The notes under the pieces are model-generated. The model made no database searches. It saw only the letters and a list, made by a program, of their open reading frames with translations, and had not been told where the DNA came from. Both the position numbers and the translations under genes were made by a program. A stretch of DNA of 64,000 nucleotides from Diabrotica undecimpunctata (taxonomy: Eukaryota > Arthropoda > Insecta > Coleoptera > Chrysomelidae), in NCBI RefSeq assembly GCF_040954645.1, contig NC_092810.1, forward strand, positions 76,664,660 through 76,728,659, written 5' to 3'. Each line of letters opens with the position of its first letter. Position 1 is the first letter of the stretch. This document shows positions 53,248 to 64,000 of the stretch, piece by piece.

Positions 53248-53754
53248 TTTTTCATATTTTAATTATTTTCATATAATTTTCAATATCTATTAATAATAAT
53301 GAAATATAATAAAATTACAAAGTTGTAAAATATATTTAAAATCACATTACAATAACAAATTTAGGAGGCCGGTCCTGATAGTATATCGGAACGGTGTGTT
53401 TATTTTGACTCTCCAAAATAGTTCAAATTAAGTGAGTACAAGTTTTCAAAATTTAACCACTCTTTGTGAAGTTATTAGTGATCAACTTACCTCAATATCT
53501 GCTTGGCGTTAAAGTAGAAGTAGGTACTCGCTTCACCCCACTTTGACCTTTGACCCCTGACGGCACAAGCCCCGTCCGCGCTCCGGTCACGCCCCGTGAT
53601 GACGTCATAGTTTGACCGGGCACCGTCACCGCCAGTAATTAGTTATTTTTATTATGAATTAATTTACATATTATTTTTGTATTTCAACTATTATCCAATA
53701 TCTAAGACAATTTTAATCCAAATTATTAAATTATTAATTACTATTAAATAAAAA
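53248..53754. other. Spacer with a local GC-rich patch
   Basis: 53540-53635 is markedly GC- and CpG-rich compared with its surroundings and contains the palindrome TGACGTCA (about 53602). No gene was recognised. Confidence 0.45.
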
Positions 53755-53850
53755 ATTCTAACGTGTGTAGGACTCGAACCCGGGACCAGCAGCACCAAAG
53801 GTACACACGCTAGCCACACAGCTAGGTAACCAATTGATATAAGCGGGTAA
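53755..53850 (-). repeat. tRNA-like SINE head
   Basis: On the minus strand a box A-like TAGCTGTGTGGC (53813-53825) and box B GGTTCGAGTCC (53770-53780) are spaced like a tRNA-derived pol III promoter. The acceptor stem does not close, so it is a SINE or tRNA relic rather than a tRNA gene. Confidence 0.6.
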
Positions 53851-54264
53851 TAATGGATATAAAAAAAGAACGCTAGCAACGAAAGGTCTGAAACGGCATG
53901 AACTGTACGCACCACCGCTTTCGCGCATGATGCATTGACATTGAACGCTAGAGGATCGACCAGCTTGAACCGTAGGCGCAACCGTTTCGCGCATTAAATA
54001 CTTAGGTGTTTTACGAGGGGTCGAACATGTGTATATAATAATAATGGTACCGTTCAACATAGTGTAAAATGGTATAGACGTAAAGCCATTTAACATAATA
54101 CTGATATAAAAGGTTTACATTGTATAAATCAAGCGTTTAATACTAAAAGTTTTCATAAGAGGATGATGAACATTTCCACTTACGTCATCAAAAGGGGAGA
54201 GAGATGCACAAATAAATGGATAAAAATGTAAAAAAGCATCTTGATTATTAATTCGATATTACTT

Positions 54265-54345
54265 GTTAAAGTGGACTGTGATAGGTCTCCAAATCCCGCA
54301 CCAAAGCACATCTCTCAGCTACATAGCCGTTTAACATAATCTGAC
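54265..54345 (-). repeat. Second, diverged tRNA-like SINE piece
   Basis: The minus strand reads TAGCTGAGAGATGTGC then GCGGGATTTGGAGACC, weakly echoing the boxes at 53755-53850. Both pieces lie near a taacata(at)ctga motif (54096 and 54332). Confidence 0.4.
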
Positions 54346-54439
54346 AATAATATGTGTATATCACCACAAAGTATTGCGAATATTGAATAATCGAAAAAAA
54401 TCGGTTGCCTGTAAAGTCGGTTTTACGGGCGAATATTTT

Positions 54440-54932
54440 ACGTGACAACGTCTTTTTCTCGGTAGAATATTTATTGATATGAATATTATTAAATTGCACA
54501 ATAGGAACAAGGGATTGAATGAAAATAAGAATTGCACAAATTTTAACTATAGAAATATATTTTGTTTACTAAAACATTGTACATGTAAACTTAACTAATT
54601 TCTATTTGAGTGATTTTGTTGAGGATAGGACGATGATAGGAGAAATATGAAATGAAAGGAAGTGTTTCTGCTGTAATGTGCCTTGAACGCCAAGAACGCT
54701 CGAGAAAGACAGAGACACAAGCACGGAAGCACGCACCGATTCAACGCGCCTAATTCTCTAGTGCTGCGCGCGCAGCGGACCGATCATGTTTGAGTGGGAG
54801 AGAGACGCAAGGCATTCGCCGGTCCGGCGGGCCTCTCTCTCGTTCGGTGACTCACTGTAACAGACGTGAGCGAGCGTTACACTTTTTCATGAATGACTCC
54901 GAGCCACAACCTAATTTAAGACGTTGTCACGT
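54440..54932. mobile_element. MITE-like segment with 14-bp inverted ends
   Basis: acgtgacaacgtct at 54440-54453 is repeated inverted at 54919-54932. Internally 54680-54900 is GC-rich with cgcgcgcagc and ggtccggcgggcc. No coding capacity was seen, so it is probably non-autonomous. Confidence 0.5.
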
Positions 54933-56369
54933 CAAAAATAAATTGTAAAAAAAAAGTTTTAAACGAAGCAAAAAACTTATAGTAGAGCATAATCTTTAAC
55001 CAAATACATCAAGATTTTAGTAAGTCATAAGAGCAACGTCGATGTTAAGTAAGGGTATTCTAATCACACAGTATATCACTAAAGGTAAATATTGTATAAG
55101 AACATCGATATACAGCAATAATGAAGTTGAGACGATAAATGGTACCTATTAAGTTACCATTGTTAGTTTTCTAAACAAATAAAGCGTATTGCTTGATGTA
55201 TATTTACATAAAAAAACACGTGTTAAATAGGAAATATTATACAGCTAATATAATATCGCAAAAATGCATCTGCGTGATTAATTAATGGGATAGCTTAGTC
55301 ACCGAAAAACAGATACATATATCGTATTTTACTTATTAACTAGGTTTGTTAATTTTATATCATAATTATCAGTAAAACTTGTGTAAAATTTTCAGTGATA
55401 TTTTTGTGAGGCATATTTTGTAATATTTACCATTTAAACATCGAAAATCGAAAAATTGGTATAGGCGTTCAAAAAACCCGAAAATTATTGTTTACCGTCG
55501 GTTAGATAGCGATCTCTAATCTGTTTACGACAACGTGCGTATACATGGTGTTATTAAAATTTACATGAGTAGAAAAAATATTTATTTCAAAAACTATTGA
55601 AAAAATACACAAAGGTTGTGCAATAAAATAAAATGTTTACATCTCTTTCCAAGACCTACCCAGGAGGCAATAAGTCAACATTATGTGACATATTCAAGAA
55701 TATGTCATAGAATATTAGCGTATTGGAGATTGTTTTAAGGTCTCGTTAAGATTCCCCGCCATATGTCTCAATAAACAGAGCATACAAAGACATAAGACAG
55801 GCCTACGTCGTAAGTATTTTTGTTACCATCCACGCTTTGTTTATTTAGAAATTACATATAAACAGTGTATGGCTCATTAAATATCTTTTAGTGATCTGTT
55901 GAGTATCTTTTGTATCAGGATGCTACACGAACATTAGATCTTAACTTAATAAGAACGGTTCATTAATTTGCCAGTGACTCGTAACAGATATCTTTTGGTG
56001 ATTTGAACGAGCATCTGTTAAGATGTTTATTATACACAACGTTGACCAGAACTTAGTTCAATGGCTACTACTTTGGGGTAGTCTACCACTGACTAATAAT
56101 GCTGACTCATATTGTATTACAGTGTATCAAAGATTAAAGCATTTTTTACACCGAAACATGCAAATATTCTTCGTAAGTAAAAACGTGAAAGGGGAAGCAT
56201 GAAAACATACAAAAAAATACAGTAGCTCTGTAAATTAACGCAGATATTAACATTGCTAAACTTTAAGTAATAGCCAATTTTTAACAATGAAAATAAGATA
56301 ACATTCTGAAATTTTGAATATTGTACAAAGTTTGAATGATAATTTTCAAAGCAATTCATTTTTACATAA
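54933..56369. other. Nothing recognised
   Basis: AT-rich spacer. No coding similarity in either strand. Confidence 0.5.
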
Positions 56370-56780
56370 AAAGTAATTAACGAGGTATTTTTAAGATTTG
56401 AATGTCGAATTTCGTATCTTTAAGCTGTATGTAAGCATTGGAACTGGTTACATTTTCAATTTGTTCTAGTAACTTTGTCATATTGACATCTGCACTAGTT
56501 GTTGTCGAAATAGGATGATTGAAATTGTCATTTAAAGCCACAATACGGATTCTGTCACCCTTTTTCTAGCCAATTTGCTTTTTTATATCGTTAAGAGCAG
56601 ACTCTAATTTATTTTTCAAAGAGTCGTGATTAAGAGCGCCACCTATATAGTTTTCACAACACAGTTGGGAAAGTGCACTGATGAGCATTGAATTTTTTAA
56701 TTTCTCGCTGATTTATAATATTTACAGACCACATCTTGGTACGTCTGTACTCTATGAGTGTTCAACTGTGAATAAAGAGA
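56370..56780 (-). pseudogene. Small ORF relic beside the PolB gene
   Basis: Broken minus-strand frames include GDRIRIVALNDNFNHPIST and MTKLLEQIENVTSSNAYIQL, a pattern I associate with the protein encoded next to PolB in Polinton/adintovirus-like elements. Stops interrupt it. The family assignment is tentative. Confidence 0.4.
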
Positions 56781-56819
56781 TTTCGACGTGTGACACACTA
56801 TTAACAACAATCTAAGAGG

Positions 56820-58905
56820 CCTTGTAGCCTAGAGGCAGGGTATCCATAAAATCATCATTATGTACAATCTTTCGCTTCTTGTAATCCATCTTGAATGTCT
56901 TCGACACCCTTTTCCTCGTCACTATGTCTTTAGTGTGGACATCGCGACCTATTTGATCATACTGTAAGGTGATTTTTTCTTAGAGGGATCATGTATGATA
57001 TTATTCATCGTTGAGCCATTGAGTACTAGGCTGTTTTCATAGTTTAAAGTAAAGCCTTTGATTTCAGTAACCTCTTTGCCCATGGCTGTTTTGTAGTAAT
57101 AACTTTTTGGTTCAGTAGCCTGCCATTCTACAATATAATCATCTGACCCAAGCTCATCGCTCCAATCGCCCAACATTTCACCTGTTTCGACAGTGTTTAG
57201 GCCTTCATCAATATAAACAATGGAGTCTGTGTCAAAATAAGCTACAGCCTCTCCTAGCCTATCAATCATATCGTACAGTCTTACACGAGCGTTACTTGTT
57301 GTAAATAAAGCCACAAAAATATTTGTAGATGTGGGGTCTTCTACAAATACGTCCTTGTAATCATATGAGACTTGGGCTATGTGATCGTTAACAAATACCA
57401 CATTAGTTATGTTGATTTTATCATCGAGCAATATTTCGTACCATCTTTTGAGGTCCATAACATACTCTGTCTGTCTCATATTCATTATTTGCCCAAATTT
57501 ACCCCATAGGCTATTCAGACATATTTTAGCGACTGCTCGTTTACCAGGATTTGGGGATATTTTCTCTAAGTCTAAGTCTATACCCATCTGTTCTTTAACT
57601 ACTCGTACATATTCTTCGTTTGAGGCATACGTATGTGGACTAGTTTCTAATTTTATTTTCATATAATCTTCGACATAGCCCTTAAATAAATCCGTCGAAG
57701 TTTGTTCAAAATTCCATACCTCGTACACTTCCAACATTTTATAACCCTTTTCTATGGCTTTATTGATCTCTAGAGTCGTCCACGTACCTTTTAATGCACG
57801 TTCTGAGTCATCATGATCGCAATTTTCGCAGTCTCCCAAGACACATTGATTACACAGTGGAAACATTAATTTATCAGTTTTGACAGGTAGGACTGGGTGA
57901 TATAAGTTGGTAGGTGGCAGTATTTGACAATGTACTAGGCCAAACCACGAGGGGTCGTATGATTCAGGTGCATGTATTTTAGCAGGGTGGCCTACGGGGT
58001 AGCGGTCATAATACTGTACGGTTGGATACAGTGATACAATATCTATATATCTAAGAATTTTCCCAGTCACATTTAGCTTTATGGCGTTTGTTCGTCCTCC
58101 AAAGAATGCTTCACGAGGCTTTAAAGGTTCAACAATTTGAGGGCTCGCTGCATTTTTAGATTCTTTTGATTTTATCCATTCACATTCCCACATTTCCACT
58201 ATGTTGTAACCGGCATCTTTTATCTGTGAGGCTCTCCGTATAGTTCTTTCATATAAGTCACACATTGTTTCGTTATTAATGTGGTCAACTGTATTGGGAG
58301 CAAAACACTCTGGGTGGCCATGCCAGAAGCAGCCGTGGTACTGGTACACAGTATTTGTGGAGGAGTCATAGCCATCTACTTTAGCACCGCAAATTGTCAT
58401 TTCTCCACCATTAAGAGCATGTTGTACGTCTGGAAACTGACTCAACCATTTTAACGATGCTAAGCTATACGTCTCCTTTATGTCCTGTGTTACAACCCCA
58501 ATAGTGTTTGGTTGCAGATATTTGGACCTATATATAGCCATACAAACACTGGCAATGGTCAGATAGTGGAATGGGTCTATGTTAGCGATGCCTAGAAATT
58601 CCTTGCGAAATTCCAAACAACCCCGTCTTAAAATGTCAACATCTGAGTCACAATAGGCATGGAGCTCTTTCTGGAATACAAAGTGATCATTTTTATGCTC
58701 ATCGTGCCATTTTAAAAATTCATCCCTTTGTTTGTTTTTATTATATTGGGGCCATAATATTTAGGGTGAGGTAAAGTCCCAACATAGTGCTGGTTCTCAG
58801 GCACATTGAAATAATGTGTGAAGTAACCCTTTTTATCCTCTGACAGACCAAATGTTTTCGGAAAAGCGGCTAAGGATCCGGCAACAAAATTCGAACTATC
58901 AACAT
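56820..58905 (-). pseudogene. Family-B DNA polymerase of a Polinton/adintovirus-like element
   Basis: A 555-codon open frame (58616-56949) covers the end of the exonuclease region and most of the polymerase: DIVSLYPTVQYYDRYPVGHP (about residue 193), KICLNSLWGKFGQ and YFDTDSIVYID (about 460). Frameshifted pieces extend it upstream (FVAGSLAAFPKTFGLSEDKK, an AYCDSDVDIL exonuclease motif near 58650) and downstream to 56820. These are signatures of protein-primed PolB (viral/organellar type). At least two frameshifts make it a relic. No integrase, capsid or terminal repeats were found nearby. Confidence 0.82.
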
Positions 58906-59895
58906 TGTTTAAATAGGACTAGTTAGACAATCCTTATGGAACAAACATTTGACTTTTATTCTGCCGTCATGTGGCGGCCTCTAGTCATAAATTTAAAACA
59001 CTATTAACAGAAACTTAATTCTCTGCAGGATTTTATTCGAGTATATTTTTACCTGTCTGATAACTAATGCAAACCTGTACAGGGGTGCCAGATTGTGAAG
59101 AAAATATAAGACTTTTTTTATAACTTGACTATTTCGAGCGAATATTTCAAATTGTTTTTATACTTTGAGACTTGCTAAATCTAAATCTATTTAAATGAAG
59201 TAGGTAAATGCTGCCTTTTTTTTAATTTTTATTAGTTTACCAGATATTTAATTTGGTTATATGATGTGTTAGAAAAGGATTAAATATTTAATTGAAATAG
59301 ACTCGATTGCTATCGTCTTAGAACACTCATGCGGAGGTTTATTTTTTAGTCAAGACTTAAGTTTTATCATTGTTTAAAAAAAAATCTTTTTAAACAATGG
59401 TTTTATGGGTATGGTTTTTTGTCAATGGTTTTAAAACAAATAAACAGATCGATATGCCACAATAAGAGGCAACACATATTTAGGGACAAATTAATCTATG
59501 TGTTGGGATAAAAGGAATAATAATTAACAAAATTTTAATAAATAGTACCCTTCATTTTATTTATTTATGTATTTTATAATATACACACCATTTTTGTATT
59601 TCTGTTTACATACACGAGAATTTTTTTTTTCAATCAACTCGCCCGATCTGAACTGTTTATTAATGAAATAATTTTAAATTACAAAGTGATATATATTGCA
59701 AAAATTAAATTCGCATTATTTTAATAGTTATATAACACTTATCAAAATTCTAATATCTACACATAGACAATATTAACAAAATAATAATTCAAGGTAAAAA
59801 AACAAAACAAAATTGTTTACATTAATAGTTATAGAAATTGATTGTAACATTGTTTTCATGAACTAAAATAAGCAATGTATGAGTTGGATATACAG
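58906..59895. other. Nothing recognised
   Basis: AT-rich spacer after the PolB relic. Confidence 0.5.
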
Positions 59896-59923
59896 ATTGA
59901 ACGAATTTAAAACGGAACATACA
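59896..59923 (+). repeat. Outer inverted repeat, left copy
   Basis: The 28 bases from attgaacgaattt onward are repeated inverted at 62600-62627, inside the THAP-like relic's 3' region. The outer flanks differ. Confidence 0.75.
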
Positions 59924-60385
59924 ATTTAATATATGTCTGTTTGAACTGCATTTGAAATAGTGGACCAATATAAAACTTGGACAAAAATAAATCCATACCC
60001 GGTGATAGACATTGTATAAAATATCGTTCAACTATCTGTCTCCTTTTAGGACGCACCATAGTCTGTATAGCGCCGCCCAAAGTCAATGTTGCCAATCGCC
60101 GTGTAATAATCCGATTTGCGGATCTTTTTGAGAGTTATATCTTCTTCGTATCTTTAAATAAATCGGATATTTGCCTATATTTTTCATTGTATTTACCAAT
60201 CTACTACAACAGACTAATAACAAAAATAAACTTAATGGTTTGTAGTTATTTCCTTTCTTTCCTGTAAATATTTTATGGTTAACACCTTATTTAAAAAACA
60301 TCTAGAGGAATGAGATTGGCAACACCGCTCAAAATATCCACTGACTGCTTAGGCTTAGATGAAGAAAAGAGGAGCTTACTTAATA

Positions 60386-60425
60386 GTCGGAGAGATAGAG
60401 CCGAAATTTTGAACTGATCAGTAAT
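60386..60425 (+). repeat. Inner inverted repeat, left copy
   Basis: The segment agagatagagccgaaatttt and the following 16 bases recur inverted at 62341-62376. With the outer pair this frames 59.9-62.6 kb. Confidence 0.75.
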
Positions 60426-61149
60426 AAAACAATGTTTCTAAAACATTTGATAAAACTCTACGTCATCGTCTGAATCTTTTATAGAATATTTTGTAGTTTT
60501 AAAATGATATTATGATAATGTTTTTTTTTCAAACTTAAGTCATATTTACTTTACAAATCACATTTTTTTCTTAAATATAAATATTTTACGAATTAATTTT
60601 TAATTAAATAAATGTTTGATATTAGAATGAAAAACAAAAAAAAATATTTTCAATATAATAATCAATTGAAATTATCTGATGATTGATAAAAATTAATTAT
60701 GAAACCGGTTAAGTAATTTTATTAAATTAAAGTAATTTTATAATGTTAACTATTGAATATTTTCGGTATAACAAATAGTAATTTTATTTATTTTTTATTA
60801 CAATAAAAAGGTTTTTAAATTTATATTGCATAAATAATGGTTGTTCAAGTATAAGAAAAATTTGATTTATTATTACATTAATAATCAAATACAAAATATA
60901 TTATTTATATTTATCAATAGGTAAAATTCAATTTGTAGAATTCCTTTAACATTTTACAAATAATTATTAATAAAAATCAATTTAATAGTGAAATTATCAA
61001 TTTTTTTAATTTTGAAATTTACTTTGATATTTTCAATATTTTTTTTTAACTTTCAAATTGATTGAATTTTTTTTTCATTAGTTAATTATAATTTTACAAA
61101 TTCTGATTGGACATTAATTTTGCATCATTATTATTTTAAAATATTAAAA
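60426..61149. other. Very AT-rich spacer
   Basis: Roughly 85-90% A+T with no coding potential. Confidence 0.5.
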
Positions 61150-61590
61150 TAATAATGATGCGCGTTCCATTTAGATCAGTAATTCTAGACGCATGCGCTA
61201 AATGTAATAAGTATCAAGATGCTTTTATCCAACTTGGTGAAACTAACTTCGATTGTAATGAAGTTTTTGAAACCTTAGAAACTTTCATATGTCACTTATA
61301 TGAAACAGAATTGACGAGAACAATTACAAAAAGAAAAGTAAACGATGTCAGATTTTCACTATTTAACCGGCAGTATAAGTTGCATGATGTGAACGAGCGT
61401 TTAAAAAAAAAAAAAACTAAAAAATTTCGATGCTTCAAGCTTACCACCATGTCAAGATGAATTACACCAACATCTACTGCTTGCTCATTATATTTCAAAT
61501 ATTTGGACAAATGCTCATAAAAAAGTACCAACAGAATTGATTGTTGAAGAACATGGTTGGTAGCCTGAAGATGAAACATATAAATTCAAA
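61150..61590 (+). pseudogene. C-terminal piece of a multicopy unknown protein family
   Basis: Frames read YQDAFIQLGETNFDCNEVFE, TLETFICHLYETEL and, after a frameshift at an A-run (61403-61415), SLPPCQDELHQHLLLAHYIS, NIWTNAHKKVP and VEEHGW. The order L.QLGE, V.E.LE.F.C.LY, LPPC.D.L, H...A.Y...W and HGW is one I know from repetitive, unnamed invertebrate proteins. The function is unknown. Confidence 0.45.
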
Positions 61591-62059
61591 TGGTTTAGTG
61601 ACGGTGAAAAGGGGAAAGTGACGAAGATGATGAATGTGATGACATCAATGAAAGTGAGAAAAATGACGAAATTTTTAAAGTTTTTCTAAATTTTTTTTTC
61701 TTATCGGAAAAATCGTTTGAAAATTTTTGGAAAAAAATCATGGAATAACTTACAGAAAATCGAAAGGATTCTACAAATTAGATTTTACGGAAATTTTTTT
61801 TGAAAATTTTGAGGAAAACTACTTGACGCTTTTCAGAATAGTAACAGAAGTGAGCATACAAATTTTCAAATCAATCGGTATAAAAATATCATAATAAAAT
61901 CAGTTTGAAAATTGTTACACCGAGACCTAAAATGCGCAGTCAAGGGGTACATTTGACCCCGTTTTATGGCTCTCTGTACCAACCCAGCTGTCCGCCCTTT
62001 TGGATTTAGAGTTTTTAGGGGCTAAATAATGAGCCATGAAAATGGCGAAAAAAATAAAA

Positions 62060-62300
62060 TTATTTATCGTTAATTTTTCCCCAAAAAAATGCAACTTCAC
62101 CCCTGTCCGCCACCCCTTATGTATCCACTTTCGCGTCCGCCCTTTGGGATTTCGTCTAGTTATACCAAGATCTTACTCTGGGCAAATTTTCAACCATATT
62201 ATCGATCGTTAATTTTTCCGAAAAAAATTACAACTTCATCCCTGTATAGCCACCCCCTGTACCACGAGAGGCGTCCGCCTGTAAGGCAAAGTCTTAACCC
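62060..62300 (+). repeat. Tandem duplication of about 125 bp
   Basis: atcgttaatttttcc, an A-run, caacttca(c/t)ccctgt and the CCACCCC motif followed by a gcgtccgcc block occur twice (from about 62069 and 62203). Confidence 0.7.
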
Positions 62301-62599
62301 AGTTACAATGAATATATTCCAATAGAGAAATATCATATTACTGATCAGTTCAAAATTTCGGCTCTATCTCTTGGACTATAAGGAAGCCATAGGTGGTTTG
62401 ACAGCTTAATAACTGCTTGTTTGGTCTAGTTTTCTTAGTGATTCTAGGCAACCTATTTGGGTGGAGTTTTGACTTGTTCTTGAATGAATTCAGAATCCAG
62501 CAGCCCGCTGAAGTATTGGATTTTTATAATATAATTATTTGACAACCTTTTGTTGGCCAACCACCTAGAGCGGAGTTGAGCCGAAATACATTGATTTCG

Positions 62600-63205
62600 T
62601 ATGTTCCGTTTTAAATTCGTTCAATCTGTATGTATGAACCAGCAATACTAGTTTAAAAATATTAGATCGATGTTTAACTACAATGGTATCAAGTCCAACA
62701 AACGTTATGCTAGCAAAGTGTTCAAGAAAAACTGCAGCAGAAAACTGAGTTTGTGGCTTTAGTGCAGTTTTTACAGATTTTGTCCTAATCTTAACCAGTC
62801 TCTTTTTTAGTGCTGTTATGCGAGTTTTCAGAAGATTAATCCGTATTCGAGATGCATGTAATCTCCTTTAAAGTGTGTGATAATTATGAAATCTTTTTTT
62901 CTTGACCAATGGTGATAACGGCATATCTATAAGCTCATCAACAAAATCGGCAAGTTCAGAATTATCACTGTGCGAAACAGTATTGGCACTGGTTGATGGT
63001 TGTTTGGCTATCGAATACGTACGAAAAACGCGTGGTGTCGTTAACGAACCTTCCTCTTCTACCTCACTATATTTTTTTGGTATAGCAGTACTGGGTAAAT
63101 ATTTTGCATTTAGATATTTTTGGTCCAAATGCTTACTGCATAGAAATTTTTTTTTAAATCGGGTAGCTCCAGACTTTCCAATGCAGCATTACCTACAACA
63201 ATATT
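62600..63205 (-). pseudogene. THAP-like protein relic
   Basis: The minus strand begins after an acceptor-like ttgttgtag with [40 protein letters not shown], resembling the C-terminal half of a THAP zinc finger (KHFDQKY.., then the AVPxxx box). A Ser/Thr-rich linker follows, then a Lys/Arg-rich helical stretch (INLLKTRITALKKRLVKIRT) after a stop. The N-terminal Cys pair is missing. It could be a transposon-borne or host THAP gene remnant. Confidence 0.5.
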
Positions 63206-63317
63206 ATTATTAACACAACTGAAAAAAAGCAACTTTCTGTACAATAAAGTAAAAAAACAATTTAAGTTCTGTATTCAAAATATAGATAACTTGGCAGTTA
63301 TGCCAATATATGTTTAT

Positions 63318-63546
<229 letters not shown>

Positions 63547-63568
63547 AGAGTAAGAAAAAAGAAATTTT

Positions 63569-63860
63569 TTAGATAGGAAAAAAAGATCCTATAGGACTAC
63601 CAAAAACAAATAGTCCTATGGGATCTAGTCTTTCACCCATTCTAAGTAGCTATGTCATGGATGATGTTATCAGTGATTGTATCAACAATTGCACTTTTTT
63701 CATTCTTTTTATTAAAAGATATGTAGATGATTTAGTTTTGGCACTTCCTAAACACAAAATTAATGAAATAGTCAACATTTTCAACAATCATAATCAACAT
63801 ATAGGTACAATTTACAGTTGAGGAAGAGGTAGATAATTCTCTAGTTCCTTAGAGTAGGTT
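63569..63860 (+). pseudogene. PLE reverse transcriptase fragment
   Basis: Encodes [27 protein letters not shown] and the catalytic KRYVDDLVLA (near 63720). It frameshifts near 63805 toward an EEEVDN..PFLD-type ending. It begins next to (TA)n, as other PLE pieces here do. Confidence 0.82.
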
Positions 63861-63861
63861 T

Positions 63862-64000
63862 CAAGTCCAGTGCTTTATACAGGTTGGTGAATTGTTTGCA
63901 GTCGGTAAGTTTGGTATGGTTGATTCGTAGTCTTCTAATAGTCGATGCTTCTCTTCTAGTTATGAAGTCTAGGGAGAGATGACCAATAAAAGATTGAAGT
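63862..64000 (-). pseudogene. PLE N-terminal region, inverted, cut by window
   Basis: The minus strand reads SFIGHLSLDFITRREASTIR and LTDCKQFTNLYKAL, like the basic N-terminal region of PLE proteins. It faces the RT fragment on the other strand, which again suggests a head-to-head arrangement. Confidence 0.5.

Noticed and set aside
53755..53850. Functional tRNA gene
   Set aside because: Internal promoter boxes are present but a closed acceptor stem and convincing anticodon arm are not; SINE or relic is more likely.

Overview
The window is AT-rich, repeat-dense animal DNA, most likely from an insect with a large transposon-loaded genome. The evidence is spliced exons of a conserved animal gene (DIP2) that read most like insect versions, long (TA)n tracts, and many eukaryotic transposons (Penelope-like, RTE, Jockey, Ty3/gypsy, piggyBac, Tc1/mariner, a DNA-polymerase-B element). 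No prokaryotic operons, rRNA genes or CRISPR arrays were seen. A beetle is my guess from the transposon mix and is not shown by the sequence.

Host gene: seven exons on the + strand (16112-16343, 30423-30538, 34318-34631, 34719-35072, 36480-37123, 43182-43464, 44565-44817) join in frame to 731 codons plus a stop. They encode the C-terminal part of disco-interacting protein 2 (DIP2): the end of the first and all of the second fatty-acyl-AMP-ligase-like domain. Upstream exons lie left of the window, so 1-16111 is read as intron. No other intact host gene was found.

Region by region. 1-16.1 kb: Penelope-like elements (PLEs) in several families, with RTE, Jockey and piggyBac fragments. One PLE (4720-8662) has an intact 832-aa reverse transcriptase/GIY-YIG ORF and a 12-bp target duplication. 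16.3-30.4 kb (first intron in view): a foldback-like composite (17613-25220) with tandem-repeat arms and a 10-bp flanking duplication. It carries two related unknown ORFs and a 4.83-kb Ty3/gypsy element (20157-24986). Then come a gypsy fragment holding a PLE piece, a Tc1/mariner-type element and a mariner relic. 30.5-44.6 kb: a piggyBac relic, nested RTE copies, a long decayed gypsy element and a Tc1 relic lie between exons. 45-64 kb: downstream DNA with a well-preserved 5'-truncated RTE LINE, (TA)n tracts, tRNA-like SINE pieces, a MITE-like inverted repeat, a decayed PolB gene, a THAP-like relic and more PLE pieces.

Two points stand out. First, the gypsy element at 20157-24986 encodes a SAP domain at the start of Gag. 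Where integrase should be, it carries a macro domain resembling TARG1/OARD1 plus a CCCH zinc finger. Second, the PLE terminal repeats of at least four families hold hammerhead-ribozyme cores. Their stem III is a loopless palindrome (ACGU, AGCU or AGUACU), which suggests they act as dimers. In the intact PLE the predicted cut falls 3 nt before the start codon.
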